In this document: in pieces, positions 44,092-57,246 of the stretch
Numbering within the stretch: the stretch's first letter is position 1
How the letters are laid out: each line of letters begins with the position of its first letter
Source: Boletus sp. NGJ
Taxonomy: Eukaryota; Basidiomycota; Agaricomycetes; Boletales; Boletaceae
Direction of reading: 5' to 3'
DNA length: 64,000 nucleotides
Assembly (NCBI GenBank): GCA_019096195.1
Contig: JAGTXK010000275.1
Location: 62,001-126,000 of the forward strand
The notes under the pieces: generated by a model
Told to the model about the DNA's origin: nothing
Database searches by the model: none
Seen by the model: only the letters and a program-made list of their open reading frames with translations
Program-made: the position numbers and the translations under genes

Positions 44092-47031
44092 ATGGCGCCA
44101 GATTTTAATGCGCAAACTGCCATTGATTTGAAGGAAGCTCGAGACAAAGTCTCGTTTGACCTGCAAACGATTCGGGACTACCTTTTCGGTGACTATTCTG
44201 TGATCAGTGGTGTCCAAGACGGTGTTTAACTCACTTGGGGCGACTCGACGTAGATGGCAGACACAACTGGGAAAACTTTGAGCGAATTGAAACCATTCTT
44301 CGTAAGGAGCCAGTGTTCGACAAGTCGTCCAGGTGACCTCAACTGCTTCATGTTGATTCCCGCAAGGCAGCTTACTGGCATAATACCAAGGGATTTCATT
44401 GGAAGAGTCGAAGCATATAAGAGGGCTCTGGCTATCACAAAGCGCTTGATAGAACTGCAGAGATTACATCAATGGACACCGGACCAGACAGCTCAAGCCA
44501 TGTCAATCCTGTCAGAATCGCTTCCGATTACCTTGCACGACCTCGGTACGTGACAGCAAATCTCTAGTCCTTCCACTTGTTTACTCTGTGCCAGCCTTTC
44601 AGCCTGTCTTCATTGGTCAAGGGTCTGCTGACTTAGTGGATGAGTATTGGGAACTCGTAGCTAACAAAGGAATACACGGGTAAACACCTTTCTCTGCCCA
44701 TTTGTGTGACTTATTCTGAATTATCCCAGATGCTACCTCCAGACCGAGCTTGGTCACGGTACAAATGTGGCGAGGTTAGAAACAACAGCAACCTATCTGC
44801 CTGACACCGAGGAATTCGAGCTCCATTCACCGACCCTGACCAGCACAAAGTGGTGGGTAGGCGCTCTGGGGAAGACGGCCACACACGGAGTCGTGCAAGC
44901 CAAGTTAATTTTGCCAGGAGGCAAAGACGTCGGCCCTCATCTCTTCCTTGTCCAGTTGAGATCATTAGGTTTGTTTTTAATGTGTGATCTCTATCATTCG
45001 TCTCATATTGCCTAGAGGATCATTCTTTATGCTCGGGAATTACTGCTGGGGATATTGGCCCTAAAGCTGGGGGAGGTAATGGCTTCATTCACGTTGTTAT
45101 CCAAATTAACAGTCAACTGCTTCCCAGGATCACCTGCAGTGGACAACGGATTCGCTAGATTCAATCATGTCAGAATACCCCGGAAGAACATGTTCTCGAA
45201 ATTTGCAATGGTTACTGAAGACGGTCGATATACCAAGCCTCAGAACCCGAAGCATAGTTTTGGAGGCGTATGTCCATCGTGTTTCAAGCTTTGTTCATGC
45301 ACTCAATTCTCGTACAGATGATGTATATCCGTGCGAGGTAGCCAGATTTATTGTGGTTGCTTCTACTACTGATGACCGCTCTTAGTATGGTGACAACTGC
45401 TGGTTGGACTCTCGCAAGAGGTATGTTCCCAATTCCGAGAATCTTCCTTCCGCTTACCTAGAAGAAAAGGCATCACCATTGCGATTCGCTATACCACTGT
45501 CCGCAGACAAGGGGAACCTGACCATCGTGGATTAGAACGCCAAGTTATCAGATACCCTTCCACATATTATCGCCTTCTCCCCATACTCTCGCGTTCGTAC
45601 GTATTCATTGGTTTGGGTCGTCAAACAGTGCGTGATTCATCGTGGAGAGATGTACCTGCCTAAACAAGTGCCCAGACCAAATCCTTTTCTGCTCTGAGAG
45701 AGCGAATCGAACAAGGTGATTTGGGTTACCTTGCTGAAATTCATGCTATGCTTTGTGGCTTAAAGGTTCTGGTCTCCACCGAAACTATCAGTGGTCTTGA
45801 GAACGCTCGTCGTGCCTTAGGTGGTCATGGTTACAGCATGTTTGCTGGGATCGGACGCCTTTATGCAGACTATCTTCCGGCTGCTACGTACGTTTATTCA
45901 ACAATCTGACGCCTATTGCTCACTGTTGGCTAGCTATGAAGGAGATAATTTCGTGCTGGATGGGCAGGTTGTCCGTGCGGCTCTCAAGTCATACAACCTC
46001 TTGGTTTCAACTCCGGGTCGTCCTTTGGGTGTGCATTCGAACTATCTTCGCCTTCTCGGCGGGGTCAGTCGAGCCCGACCAGTGATTAGCATAACGATGT
46101 GGCAGGATCATGCAGCGATCATACATCTCCTGGAGTGGCGTGCCGCGCTAGCAGTCCAGAGTGCCGCACAGAACCTGAACCATCCCGACGCCGGCATTAA
46201 CCACAGACTCTCAAAAGCTATTACCGATGCATTCGTAGCGACTCAAGTGGGCGACATGGTTGCCGCGCTGGATCAACTGCCACACAATGAGCGCTGTGCT
46301 CTCAGAGACTTATATCTTCTCGTAAGTACAAACGATTCTGTTGAGCTCACCCTCCTTATCACTCCGACCCGTTATATCCAGTATTTACTATCCACTGTGG
46401 AGGAGGCCTTGGTCGATCTCTTTACATTTGGGTTGTTGCAACACGAGACAGATCCGACACGAGACCTACGAGCAGCCATCAACTCTGTCTGTCTTCGTGT
46501 TCTCCCTAATGCTGTTGGGTTTACCGACGCATTCTCCTTTCCCGACTGGGCACTGGATAGGTTTATTTGGTTGGTTCTATTTGAATAGATGGATCACTTA
46601 CCTTTTACACATACAGCGCGCTCGGTGTGTCCAATGGACGGGTCTACGAGGAACTATGGAAGCGTGCTCAGCTTGAGCCCCTTAATCAGACAAGCACCCC
46701 TCCCGGACATCAAGTGAGTCTTGCGAGCAAGGTTTTGGTAGCACTCGCTCAGCCAGTTCTAGGAAAGCCTAAAGCCATTGTTAGAGGAAGGGAGAAGGAT
46801 AGCAAGCGTCGTAAAGAATCGACTTTGAGAGGATCATTTCTTTTCAGCGTCAAGGTCTCACACGATTCGCCGTACGATTTCAATGTGATGATCGAGGATG
46901 TAACAGCAGCAACACAGATTGGAATCATATCTGCCACTTCCTTTGGAGCTCGCTGCGAGTTTAGCCTGCGCCTGGGCCAAGGCGAGGAATCTCGATTCTC
47001 TCAAGTCGGACGATCGTCTGAAGAGCTGTGA
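44092..47031 (+). CDS. POX1: Peroxisomal acyl-CoA oxidase
   Basis: First step of peroxisomal beta-oxidation: acyl-CoA plus O2 to trans-2-enoyl-CoA plus H2O2, FAD-dependent. Spliced exons from MAPDFNAQTAIDLKEARDKV give YKRALAITKRLIELQRLHQW, YLQTELGHGTNVARLETTAT, FELHSPTLTSTKWWVGALGK, KTATHGVVQAKLILPGGKDV, GDIGPKAGGG, DNGFARFNHVRIPRKNMFSK, LERQVIRYPSTYYRLLPIL, EIHAMLCGLKVLVSTE, ARRALGGHGYSMFAG and ADYLPAAT|YEGDNFVLDGQ, which holds the catalytic Glu of the family. The C-terminal exon has GRVYEELWKRAQLEPLN. The end after about 46740 is uncertain: the frame stays open to 47031 with non-family sequence, so the true stop may be earlier. No clear PTS1 is seen. Confidence 0.5.
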
Positions 47032-48073
47032 CGACAGGCAAAAGTTTTTCGCAGAGTTCTTTTCGTCCAATCCTCGATCTTTCTTTTTTTGGTCCGGGAC
47101 TTGACAAAACATTGGAGCTGTAATGAGAGATCACGGACGCGCGTTCTGGTAATTTGGAGAGGCACGAGGCCAGGAATCTGAACTACAGAGCCTACTAGAT
47201 CAGGTAGCTTGGCCAGATGCGGCCACGTGACCGATCGATTGATCAACGGATCACAGACTCAATATCCAGCAGCGAAGGCTACTACCGCCTCCTGGAAAGC
47301 TTGCGTCGCAGGTGATACGTATATCATTCTTTAATGTCGATGAGGGTAGCACCAGACGGGGTGTAGGTGACGCCACTGGAGCTAGCAGTGAAGATCACGG
47401 TCCCAAAGTTCGGGATGGGAGCATTGTTATGCTACCGCCCACGACGATCGTCCTGTAGGACAATAAACACGGAACAGAAAATGAATCCTGGAAGCCCAGG
47501 TCATGGTCACCTAGGTCGATCAATCACTAGTCGAGAGCTCTGGAGAAGATCGAAATGGCAAACGTAGCAAACGTACGAAAGCAGGTTTGCGACTCCACAC
47601 TGCGGTCGCCGGTTATCAATGGGAGTGTGGCTTCTTATGGGGGCTATGATGCAACTCGTCGCGAAATTGAAGCAGTCGCTAAGTTTGACATGACGGTGAT
47701 CTTTCTAACCTTGAAGATCAGCTTCCGAGCCGAAGATTTAGGTCTGGTCCGGCGCCTAAGACATCGTCATTTTACTTATATGTAGATGACCACAAGTTGC
47801 GTAGATTTGAGGCTTGCCAAGCAAGAACACTAGCCAACCAGCTGCAGGAAGTATCATGGGCAACATGCCAGAGTCAAGGCAGAGAACGCACAATCCCACA
47901 AAACATTGGTCCGTAAACCACTGCGGCACCTCGACCCTAAGTTTCACTTTCCTGCATAGCTAAACACCCGACACCTCGACCCGTCGCGATACAGTCCGCA
48001 ACGTCGAGGCTCCCACACATCTTGGATATATTTCTCGCCCAAACCCATGGCACCAGTAACAATATGGTATCTG
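47032..48073. other. Intergenic stretch, nothing firm
   Basis: Small frames only (for example plus 47555-47785, minus 47947-47756). None carries a domain that I can name. Confidence 0.5.
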
Positions 48074-48500
48074 CTATGATTCAACTACCTGCCCGGGCAA
48101 GGATGCATAGGTAGGACCGGCTGACTCACAGCCTTCAAGAACATAAGCGAGAACACCTGGCATGAAGGACATGACACTGGACGCGTGTGGTCCTCCATGT
48201 GGAATCATCAGGCAGACAGGATTGTGTCCTTGCACAGACTCTTTCGATCGAATGACGATGGTTTCGACAGGATATCTATTTGGAATGGGTATGATCAATG
48301 TCGGACGAGAGCGCCAAAGCAAAATGTACGTCTTGTCGCCGAGTCTGAGGAATGGGCTATCGGCCAGGTTATACTCGCTGTACAGACCCCTGCCAGTGAG
48401 CCGAGGGATCGTATATTGCGTCCGCGAGGAGCCTGTCGCCAGCAGTACCCTTCAAATCACGAACATGAAGGGATACTGTAGATGCGTGTGCACCGCCCAT
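48074..48500 (-). pseudogene. Fragment of an S9 (acylaminoacyl/prolyl oligopeptidase-type) serine peptidase
   Basis: The minus strand reads DSPFLRLGDKTYILLWRSRP, VETIVIRSKESVQG and VCLMIPHGGPHASSVMSFMP. HGGPH with the preceding strand is the oxyanion region at the start of the S9 catalytic domain. An upstream piece (VRDLKGTAGDRLLADAIYD) fits the preceding beta-propeller end. The Ser, Asp and His catalytic blocks that should follow are not found to the left, so this is a relic. Confidence 0.5.
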
Positions 48501-48529
48501 GGGATTGGACAGCCAGAATAAAGTCGTTG

Positions 48530-49660
48530 GAACACGAATATTGTCCAATAGGACACGCGGTGAACGAGAGGAGCGCCTTCGGGTCTCGATTTAACGGACT
48601 TGCACACCGTGGTCGTGGTTGTTTCACTTTCGCTCGGAAGGAATAATTCCCTTATTGTTCGAGTCAGTTTCCAGTCGTCGGGTTAGTAGGCTTTACGAGG
48701 TGTCCCATAATGTGTCCTACGGTAGCAAGGTCAGTCTCCATTCTGTTAGAAGGATGTTTTCATGTACCTCGAGCGTATCAAGATAAACATTTCGTGTAAC
48801 TTTCCGCTCGCTTGCAATGGTAGTGGTTGAGAAACACGTTTGGATCGGGGATAGAGCGCGAGTAATTCATGCTCATCCAGAACTAAGTTGGGGTTTATTG
48901 CGGCTCAGTCACTGCTTCTAGGGTGAGAATGCGATTAAGTAGCACAGATAGCCCAAAATAACGGCTATGCGCAGTCTTGCCTTATCATGTTGGGCGAAGC
49001 GCGGCCACTTGACCGATCATCGACCATCCGTTAGGCCTTTACTGTAGTAGGAACCGTTGGGGCCGGAATGCACTTCCCGCCGATACCGTAATACTCCGTG
49101 ACTGCGCATCTGGGATGGCCCATCCAGGACTTGACGAGCCAAGTCTGACACTATGCAAAACGGTTAGTAGGAACGTTCAACCTGCATGCATGCACAGCCT
49201 AGCTATTGTCGAGACTCGATATGGCATTAATGTCGAACAATTGTCGAACTGCTGAACTTACTTACGTTCAAAATTTTAGGTTGAAGTCTTTGTGCGCCTG
49301 TCGGATGGTCTAGGCATAGGCACTACCTTATGTAAAGTTATTCACATTCGGATGAGTTGTCCGATCACTACACTCACATCCTCCTCCTCATGACCTGCCA
49401 ATGATCATGATACTGTCTCCATTAAGAATGCCGGCCCAGTCCAACTTTATTCATTTTGGGTCTCCCTGGCCTCGTCTTCACTAATAGTACGGTCTAACTA
49501 GGCAAGTCGTTTCCTCGTTTTCCACCGAGCGGCCCCTGGACCATGTGCTCGCACTTTCACGACCCGTGTCGAACCGTTCGCTTCTAATTTCCCGCACTTT
49601 TGGTCACATTGGTCGCTTACTGAATTGCAGTTGAAACGTTGATGTGACCCGCAAGCTTTC
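48530..49660. other. Intergenic stretch, nothing recognised
   Basis: No open frame with recognisable content and no repeat with the rest of the window. The final part is the promoter of the GH31 gene. Confidence 0.5.
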
Positions 49661-49664
49661 TCCC

Positions 49665-49672
49665 TATAAATA
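49665..49672 (+). promoter_or_regulatory. TATA box of the alpha-glucosidase gene
   Basis: TATAAATA, 41 bases before the start codon. Good context for a highly regulated secreted enzyme. Confidence 0.5.
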
Positions 49673-49712
49673 CCCACAGGTATCCTTCCGTTAGCCCGAG
49701 TGTTCCACAACC

Positions 49713-52700
49713 ATGATGCTCCTTGCAGTCTTGGGTGGACTTTCACTCGCCACAACGTTGGCGTGGGGCCGCCATTCCTCCCTGCTACAGCGTCAATCCA
49801 CCAGCAATGTCACGTATTCGCTGAACGTCACCGATTGCCCAGGTACATTTCCGCCCTCGTCCATGAAACTTATATCAACGTACCACAGGTTACACTCTGG
49901 GATCTCTGACCGAGTCTCAGTATGGTCTGACTGCTCAGCTGTCACTGGCGGGCACGCCTTGTAATGCGTTTGGCACGGATATAACGAATCTTACCATTGA
50001 AGTCACTTACCAATCTCAGACGACGTGAGTCACTCAAATATCATGATTCCATCCGTGTTGAATCGTTTGTGTTTAGCCTACACGTGAAAATCTCCGACAC
50101 TGCGAACCAGCAGTTCACAATTCCCGAGTCTGTTGTCGAGCGTCCACTTGCTCCGACAGAGTCGTTCACATGGTCGTCGGACCTCGTGTTCAATTATGAT
50201 GAATCGCCGTTCGCTTTCTGGATCACGCGTCGCTCTGACCCAGATGCAATGCCTATTTTTGACACCAGAATCGCCTCACTCCCTCCGACACCCATCCTAC
50301 CTTTCAACTCCTCGGACCCTTTTACGGCATTTGATGGGTTCCCCCTCGTGTTTGAAGACCAGTATCTTCAGGTACATGGTTTGTCATCCTCGAATACCCT
50401 GCGAGCTGATATTAGGCGCCGTGAGTAGATCGCTTCAGCACTACCTTATGGTACAAACATCTATGGTTTGGGTGAGGTGATTGCCAGCAGTGGCTTCCGA
50501 CGCGATATAGGCACGGGTGGTGGTGTCGGCACTCTCCAAACCCTCTGGTCTCGCGATGTCGGAGATCCTATTGACCAAAACATGTAAGATAGTCTGTATA
50601 GGAACGACGCACCGTGACTGACTCGTCAAAGGTATGGCTCACATCCCATCTACCTGGAGCATCGCTTCAACGGGACCACCAACACATCGTCGTCATCTGG
50701 AGTATTGCTGCTCAGGTATCGTAGATCGATGCTCTCACGTGAACGCATCGTAATGAATCTAATGATTGGCAGTTCTGCAGGGTCTGATATCTTCTTGCAA
50801 ACTCCGCCAAACTCACAGGTGTCGCTTATTGAGTACCGAATGGTTGGAGGAATTCTTGATTTCTACTTCTTCTCTGGGCCCACGGATGTTGAAGTAATTT
50901 CTCAATACGGAGCAACAATTGGTTATCCCATGTGGCAACCGGCTTGGGGCTTCGGATTCCACTTATGCAGGTAGGTCATCAATCATACAACTTGACTTGG
51001 TTGAATGGAAATTAACCCTGTTATTTGAGGTGGGGATACGTCAACATTAGTGAAGACATCGCAAATGTTGCTGCTATGCGTGCTGCAAATATCCCTCTCG
51101 AAGGTTTGTTGTATCTTATGCTCGATGGCCCTCAGCTAAGTGAGATACCAGTTCAATGGAATGATATCGATTTGTACCATGCATACCGTGACTTTACAAC
51201 CGATCCTGTGAGATTCCCCGCTGATGAACTCCAGCAATTCATCGAGCAATTAGTCAGTTGTCCAGTTGTGTAACGAACAAAGCAACTAACTTAGTTTACT
51301 AGACTGCCAACTACCAACATTGTAAGGATTCAATTGATGACACGTACTGCGCAGTGTATGTTGAACCGGTCCAATTACATAGACATCCCTATCGTAGACG
51401 CAGGTATTGGAGTCACTATGAACGCAACTGATGTGGTGAGCTCTGGCTTTGGGCAACTCTTATTCTTTTTCCTGATCACCTTTCAAGTATTACCCATTCT
51501 CTGACGGAGTCACGAAGTATGTTGGTTCAGATTCTTATACAGCATGTCCCACCTCACCCTGCGCAGCGATGCTTTCATCAAAAACCCTAACGGATCCCTC
51601 TTCTTGGGACAAGTTTGGCCTGGTTACTCAGTATGTTTCCTGCCACGCTGTATCCACTCGTATTGACTGTTTTATGACTGTCAGGCTTTCCCTGACTGGT
51701 TCGCAGAGAACACCCAAGCATGGTGGACGGAGGCACTAAAGAACTGGACTGAGCTCGGTGTCAACTTCTCTGGTATCTGGCTCGACATGAATGAGGCGAG
51801 CTCGTTCTGCAGTGACTCCTGGTGAGTCAATCTCGGTATTGGACTAAAATCCGAGCTTATTTCGAGGACAGTGGTACTGGTGCAGATATTTCGGCGTTGC
51901 AACCATTCAGCGTGGTTGGCACCGTGGTACCTGGGTACCCTGAATGGTTAGCATTAGTTTGATTCCATCTGTTACTGTAACATGCTAATTGTCATTCTTC
52001 TACAGTTACAACGAAACTCTCTGGGGACCCAGTGGCAACATGACAATTAATGGAACCTCGACGAACTCTTGCCCACCTGGAACCACGGAAACGCATTCGA
52101 AACGTGGCGTTGGCGCCGGAGGCGAACCCAACCTTGACCTTGACCTGAACAGCCCGCCATACGCCATTCACAACGGTCAAATTTTGCGTCATTCCGTATG
52201 ATTTGCAGCTGATCCATGCTTCTGTCCTTCAGGCTACGGAGCGCTCTACTCACGTACGCTGCCCACGAATGCAACTCATTATGGTGGCTATGCCGAGCTT
52301 GATGTGCACAATATGTTTGGGACGATGGAGGAGAAGGCAACACATCTCGCCTCGCTGACGATCTTCAAAGGGAAGAGACCATTCTTGATCGGCCGCTCGA
52401 CTTTCCCGTCCGCCGGAAAGTGGACTGGCCACTGGGTATGTCCCGTCTGCTCGGGGCTGCCTGCGCAAGTTTCTTATTCACTCTCTAGCTCGGCGACAAC
52501 TACAGCAAGTGGCAATACATGTACCTGAGCATCCAAGGAATTCTACAGTTCCAAATTTACCAAATTCCGATGGTCGGTGCCGACACATGTGGCTTTAGTA
52601 AGTTCTGCTTCACGATGCCGAAGTGGACACGTTCCAACCCTTGTCAGATGGCAATACCGACGAAGAACTTTGCAATCGGTGGATGCAGCTCGCCGCCTTT

Positions 52701-53618
52701 ACTCCATTCTACAGGAACCACAACACTTATGGTGCTCTCCCTCAGGAACCCTACCGATGGGACAGTGTCGCGAACGCATCGCGCATTGCCATTGCTACCA
52801 GATACTCCATGTTGCCTTACTGGGTGCGTGCTACGGAAAGTTTTAATGAGGCGTACTAAGTTACTGGATGATAGTATACCCTCTTTGCTAACGCTTCCAC
52901 TAATGGTCTCCCACCCGTCCGGGCTCTATTCTACGAGTTCCCCAACGAACCGGAGCTTTTCAACGTCGACAGTCAGTGGCTAATTGGAGGTGACATCCTC
53001 GTCACCCCCGTGCTGAGCCCTGGAGCAACTACAGTTGACGGTGCGTCCCCGACCTCACCTATGCAAGCTTTGACAGGCTGAAAATCGGTTGAACCTCAAG
53101 GTATCCTCCCCGGCAGAGGTACTGTCGTCTGGCGTGACTGGTGGACCCACGCAGTCGTCAACGCCACTCCCGGTGCAAACACAACCCTGAGCGCTCCCAT
53201 CAGCCACATCAATGTCCACATCCGAGATAGCTCCATCTTGCTCTTGCACCAGGAACCTGCCTACACGATCTACGAGACGCGTCAGGGACCTTATTCGCTT
53301 CTCGTATCTTTGAATATGGCGGGCACCGCGTGGGGCAATGCCTACGTTGACGACGGTGAAAGCTACCCTCCGGAAGCGAACCGTACTTTGAAATTCTTCG
53401 CGAGCTGTGGTAAATTGGACATTGAGAGTAGAGGACAGTACTCTATTGATCAGAAACTCGAGACGATCACCATTCTCGGTGTCCAGCGGCCGACGACGGT
53501 CACACTGAATGGCGGGGAGATCCAAGGATGGACGTACAATGTCGCGAACGAGGAGTTGATCATGTCGAACCTGTGTATCGAGCTGAATGCTGCGCAGACG
53601 CAATTGTGCTGGGAATAG
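49713..53618 (+). CDS. Secreted alpha-glucosidase, glycoside hydrolase family 31
   Basis: Hydrolyses terminal alpha-1,4 (and often alpha-1,6) glucose from maltose and starch products outside the cell. Starts [19 protein letters not shown], a signal peptide. Many short exons follow in family order: [71 protein letters not shown] with the nucleophile Asp (about 51780), [64 protein letters not shown] with the acid/base Asp (about 52490), [12 protein letters not shown], then [11 protein letters not shown] and [16 protein letters not shown]. About 880 residues with many Asn-X-Ser/Thr sites. Introns such as 50030-50081 are GT-AG. No disabling change seen. Confidence 0.5.
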
Positions 53619-54644
53619 ATACCAGACGACGAGAATGGGGACCATCATAGTAATTTGTGTGCTACTCCAAAATGTACTTGGTTAAATGAGGATACGTGCT
53701 GCCCACTGTGTAATCATTGAATGATGTGCTCGTCGTGGGTTTAGAGCCTTTGTTATGAAACCATTTATGAGTGACGTCAAACAACCACGTAGCGGAAGTC
53801 ACAACATACTCTGCTCGTCTGACGTCCCATGCTGGCCGCTGCGGCGATTCTCATTCGGTCATGATTGAAGGGGTAATCGAAACTGTTAAGAATCTGACAG
53901 TAACTGACACTTCATCCGTTCTTGGGGCTGGTATCCTGTAAATCAGAGATCAGCTACAAGACCCATACGAAAGAAAAGAAAGACGCGCCGTCAACCACGG
54001 GCCCCCCATGCTCAAGGCCCGGTTGCGTTTGGCTTGAGGTTGCAAGTTACTCGACGATAGGATCATGGACAGGATTGCCATTCAAGTTGGAACCACAAGT
54101 ACGCCGAGCCAGACTGCCACACCTTTAAAGTAGATGTGCAAGAATACACTCAGACCGAGAATATGCCAACGAGAGGAGCAGATCTTGCGCCAGACATCGA
54201 ATGTTGAAGATAATCATCTCCATGTGAGAAGCTGAGGTGGTCCGTGACTCCGTTCGCAGGATATTGGGGTGCTCCGAAGCTTCTCGTCAGTAGGTTGTGG
54301 CAGGAGAGCCTACCGCGAAAGTTGTGATCGCTACAGTAGTCCTAACCACATCATCATGAGTACCAGAGCTGAGATTAGATTCAACCCATGAAACAAACCT
54401 TTTAAGTGACGGCTTCCGTCGAGTTCATTCATTGATAGAAAGAACTACCAAGCTGGTGCAAAAGGTGACTCGCGAGTAAAATATTGCAAAACCACACACT
54501 ACCACAACCGTGACACAAAGGCTAGTAATTTGCCGAGCGCCCCTCGCAGCTTTTACGCCAACATCGCGTTACACAACGAACAACAACCAGTTTGTCTATC
54601 ACTTCTAGTGGTACCTCACTCATCTTCTGAACCTGCGCATCCGA
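53619..54644. other. Intergenic stretch, nothing recognised
   Basis: 3' flank of the GH31 gene and 5' flank of the F-box gene. No repeat, RNA gene or open frame that I can support. Confidence 0.5.
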
Positions 54645-56702
54645 ATGTCCAGAAGGACCTCGGAAATGATCGATAAGGAGATTGAGCTCCTCACTGCGCA
54701 GCTCAGCGTTCTGCAGCGCCGAGAGGATGACTTTGCCCGCATACTGGAGGACATGGTTAGGCTCCAAAGCTCCGTCAGAGCGGAAAGAGAGGCCCTGGAT
54801 TCAAAGATTACAGAGCTTGAAGGTCAGAAGCAGCCCATCAATTGGCTCCCAACGGAACTCCTCATCGAAATCTTCCTCATCCGCACCGAGGACGAGAGCA
54901 CCGACTTGGCGATCGGACAATCGTACAATTCCGCTCCAGTCCTCATCTCGCATGTATGCCACAATTGGCGAGAACTCGCCCTCGCGACGTCGCGTCTCTG
55001 GTCATTTATTTCTTACCGAACAACCCAGTGGATACCTCTGCCTTTGCGCGTGTTCTTGCAACGCGCGGGGAATTCACCCATTTCCTTCAATTTCATTTCC
55101 ACCCCCGGTACAAGCACTTCCGACAACTCGGTTATGGCGACGCTCGAAGCAGCCACGTCGGTCAACATTATCCAAACCCTGTATTATCGGCGTCGATGCT
55201 TCCGTTCACTTACCTTTGAATGTGGCTCCGCTAAAAGCATGGAACACATCCTAACAAGCATCACTCGTGCTTATGACCAGCTTCACGAGCTGGAGTCCCT
55301 AGACCTCGCCATTAATACCCTGGATCCTTCGTTTGAAGGCACTCAACTCCTCACTTCTGATCTGCTATCAACAGATCAAAGTCCCCCAGGTAGTCCGATC
55401 ATGCTCAGGCATCTCCGCTTGCAACAGATGCCTCTGTCAATTCTCCCTGCCTTCTTGGTTCGATCGATACGCACTCTTGAGCTATCCTACCCACCTAAGA
55501 AATCGCATTCGACGCGACTACACCGCTTCACACTCAAGATGTCCCAGCTCGTCAATCTTCTGAGACATACTCCTCAGCTCTACGATCTTTCTTTGATCGG
55601 AGTGACCCCTGTGTGGGACGTGATCACAAGACTCCCGACGAATGGGCAATTACCCCATGGCGCCACTGAGCCACGCAACCTGGCGGTCGTCTCTTGCATA
55701 GAATTGCCAGAGTTGAAGCGTCTCGAGTGGAAATACGCATATCATAGGGATGTCTTCCCGTTTATGTCACTCATGATTCTGCCCGGACTCGAACGTTGGG
55801 ATCTTTCGATTGCCCAGTCTCCTATTAAACGTTTTGATGTTACCCAATTTCGCGGTAACCACATCCATGACCGGGATTCGTTTGTCCAGGCTGAACCACT
55901 TTCGAACGTACTGGTGCTCCACGCCCTCAAAGAGCTGAACGTGAATTGCCAAAACGAGGACACGCTCGGTTACTCGCTACGTCAATTCCTTCTCCCTTCC
56001 CTCGCTAGACTTGATATCGCCTTTGTCGGTCAGCATACACGCAAAGAATCCGATTTTCCCTCCCTTCCTAGGCTGGAGTCCATCTTCAGGGATCCCCGCC
56101 TCCCGCACCTTACCCACCTGTCAATATCCAATTTTGACATCTCACCTGGCCACGGCAAGTCGATGCTCGGGTACATGCCCAACCTTCTCTCCCTGACGTT
56201 AGGGGCGTGCACAGGGGTTAATGTGATGTTGGAGGCTCTAGCAGAGGCATACGGCTGTGCTCCCGTGACGGGAGGTGTTCGTAACAAAGTATGCGGTGTG
56301 CGCGTATGCCCACGGTTGGAAGACCTTATCTTGTGGAGCTGCTCCGACTTTGACTTTAGAACGTTGTGGTCAACCGTGCACACGAGGTCGCTCGCTCCAG
56401 ATGACGACGGAGACGAACAGCAAAAGGAAGCCTTCGAAACTGAGGTGATCGCTTCCGCGGTGCTAGGTCGAAAAATACGGCCACTCAAGAAGATGCGTAA
56501 TGCTGGAACCAAGCCGTCACAACAGCGTGTTGACCCCAATGGACTTTCTGCGAACGATGCATCGAGATCTACCCTCATCCCCATGCAGGAAGCATTGCAC
56601 CCTAGTCGCCTCGCTTGCGTTCATCTAGAAGACTGCTCGCAAATTAGCCATCACGAAGCGCTGTCGCTGGGGAGATGGGGAACGATGGTCATCTTCAGAT
56701 GA
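54645..56702 (+). CDS. F-box protein with N-terminal coiled coil
   Basis: An intact single exon, 685 residues. Residues 1-62 (EIELLTAQLSVLQRREDDF, REALDSKITELEGQ) form a coiled coil. Residues 65-115 are an F-box: INWLPTELLIEIFLI, then VLISHVCHNWRELALATSRL, and WSFI. The rest is a leucine-rich-repeat-like tail (LRLQQMPLSILPAFLV, LPRLESIFRDPRLPHLTHLS). This layout is the large agaricomycete F-box family, where the F-box binds Skp1 of an SCF ubiquitin ligase. The target is unknown. Such families are expanded and variable between species. Confidence 0.5.
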   Translation: MSRRTSEMIDKEIELLTAQLSVLQRREDDFARILEDMVRLQSSVRAEREALDSKITELEGQKQPINWLPTELLIEIFLIRTEDESTDLAIGQSYNSAPVLISHVCHNWRELALATSRLWSFISYRTTQWIPLPLRVFLQRAGNSPISFNFISTPGTSTSDNSVMATLEAATSVNIIQTLYYRRRCFRSLTFECGSAKSMEHILTSITRAYDQLHELESLDLAINTLDPSFEGTQLLTSDLLSTDQSPPGSPIMLRHLRLQQMPLSILPAFLVRSIRTLELSYPPKKSHSTRLHRFTLKMSQLVNLLRHTPQLYDLSLIGVTPVWDVITRLPTNGQLPHGATEPRNLAVVSCIELPELKRLEWKYAYHRDVFPFMSLMILPGLERWDLSIAQSPIKRFDVTQFRGNHIHDRDSFVQAEPLSNVLVLHALKELNVNCQNEDTLGYSLRQFLLPSLARLDIAFVGQHTRKESDFPSLPRLESIFRDPRLPHLTHLSISNFDISPGHGKSMLGYMPNLLSLTLGACTGVNVMLEALAEAYGCAPVTGGVRNKVCGVRVCPRLEDLILWSCSDFDFRTLWSTVHTRSLAPDDDGDEQQKEAFETEVIASAVLGRKIRPLKKMRNAGTKPSQQRVDPNGLSANDASRSTLIPMQEALHPSRLACVHLEDCSQISHHEALSLGRWGTMVIFR

Positions 56703-57246
56703 CCGTCGCCAATCACAAATATGTGGGCGTTCGGTCGTCAATGTGGATTCTGTGAGTACTTTTCGTCACTCGATGAAAGACACACTTCACCGAAACTACG
56801 TCACAGTGCAGCCTGTTTGTCAATAGTCAGCGTTCTGTAATGTCCGTTGATCCACAGCACCCTGAATGCATTGTGCCTGGTCCCGTAATGCTGTGATGTT
56901 TTACACCGTTTGCTTGGAACTCTGGTTGGTTGCAAGTCTTTTTCGCTTCCTTGAGGACCAAATTCAGGAACGAACCTCGCCAATGGGTGGAGCGATCGAG
57001 TAGGCGATGTTGGTTGGTCGTCCATAACTTACAGTATAGTTCAATTTGACCAAATTGGCTGTGAAAGAGATGTGGCGTTTAATTGCATTTTTGTCGTGGC
57101 GAAACTCGTGATTTGTTCAACTATGTTATTGTTCGGCGTATGCAGGCATGGACTGACGAGAAAAACAGGGTTGGTAATTTCGAACATCTTATTGTTATGC
57201 GCTGTCTGGGGTTACCCCAGATAAGCAGTGCTTCACAATGCTGCCT
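56703..57246. other. Intergenic stretch between convergent F-box and uridine phosphorylase genes
   Basis: No coding potential recognised. It holds the two 3' flanks. Confidence 0.5.

Noticed and set aside
55785-55800. GGACTCGAAC string resembling a tRNA T-arm
   Set aside because: It lies inside the intact F-box coding frame and has no tRNA structure.
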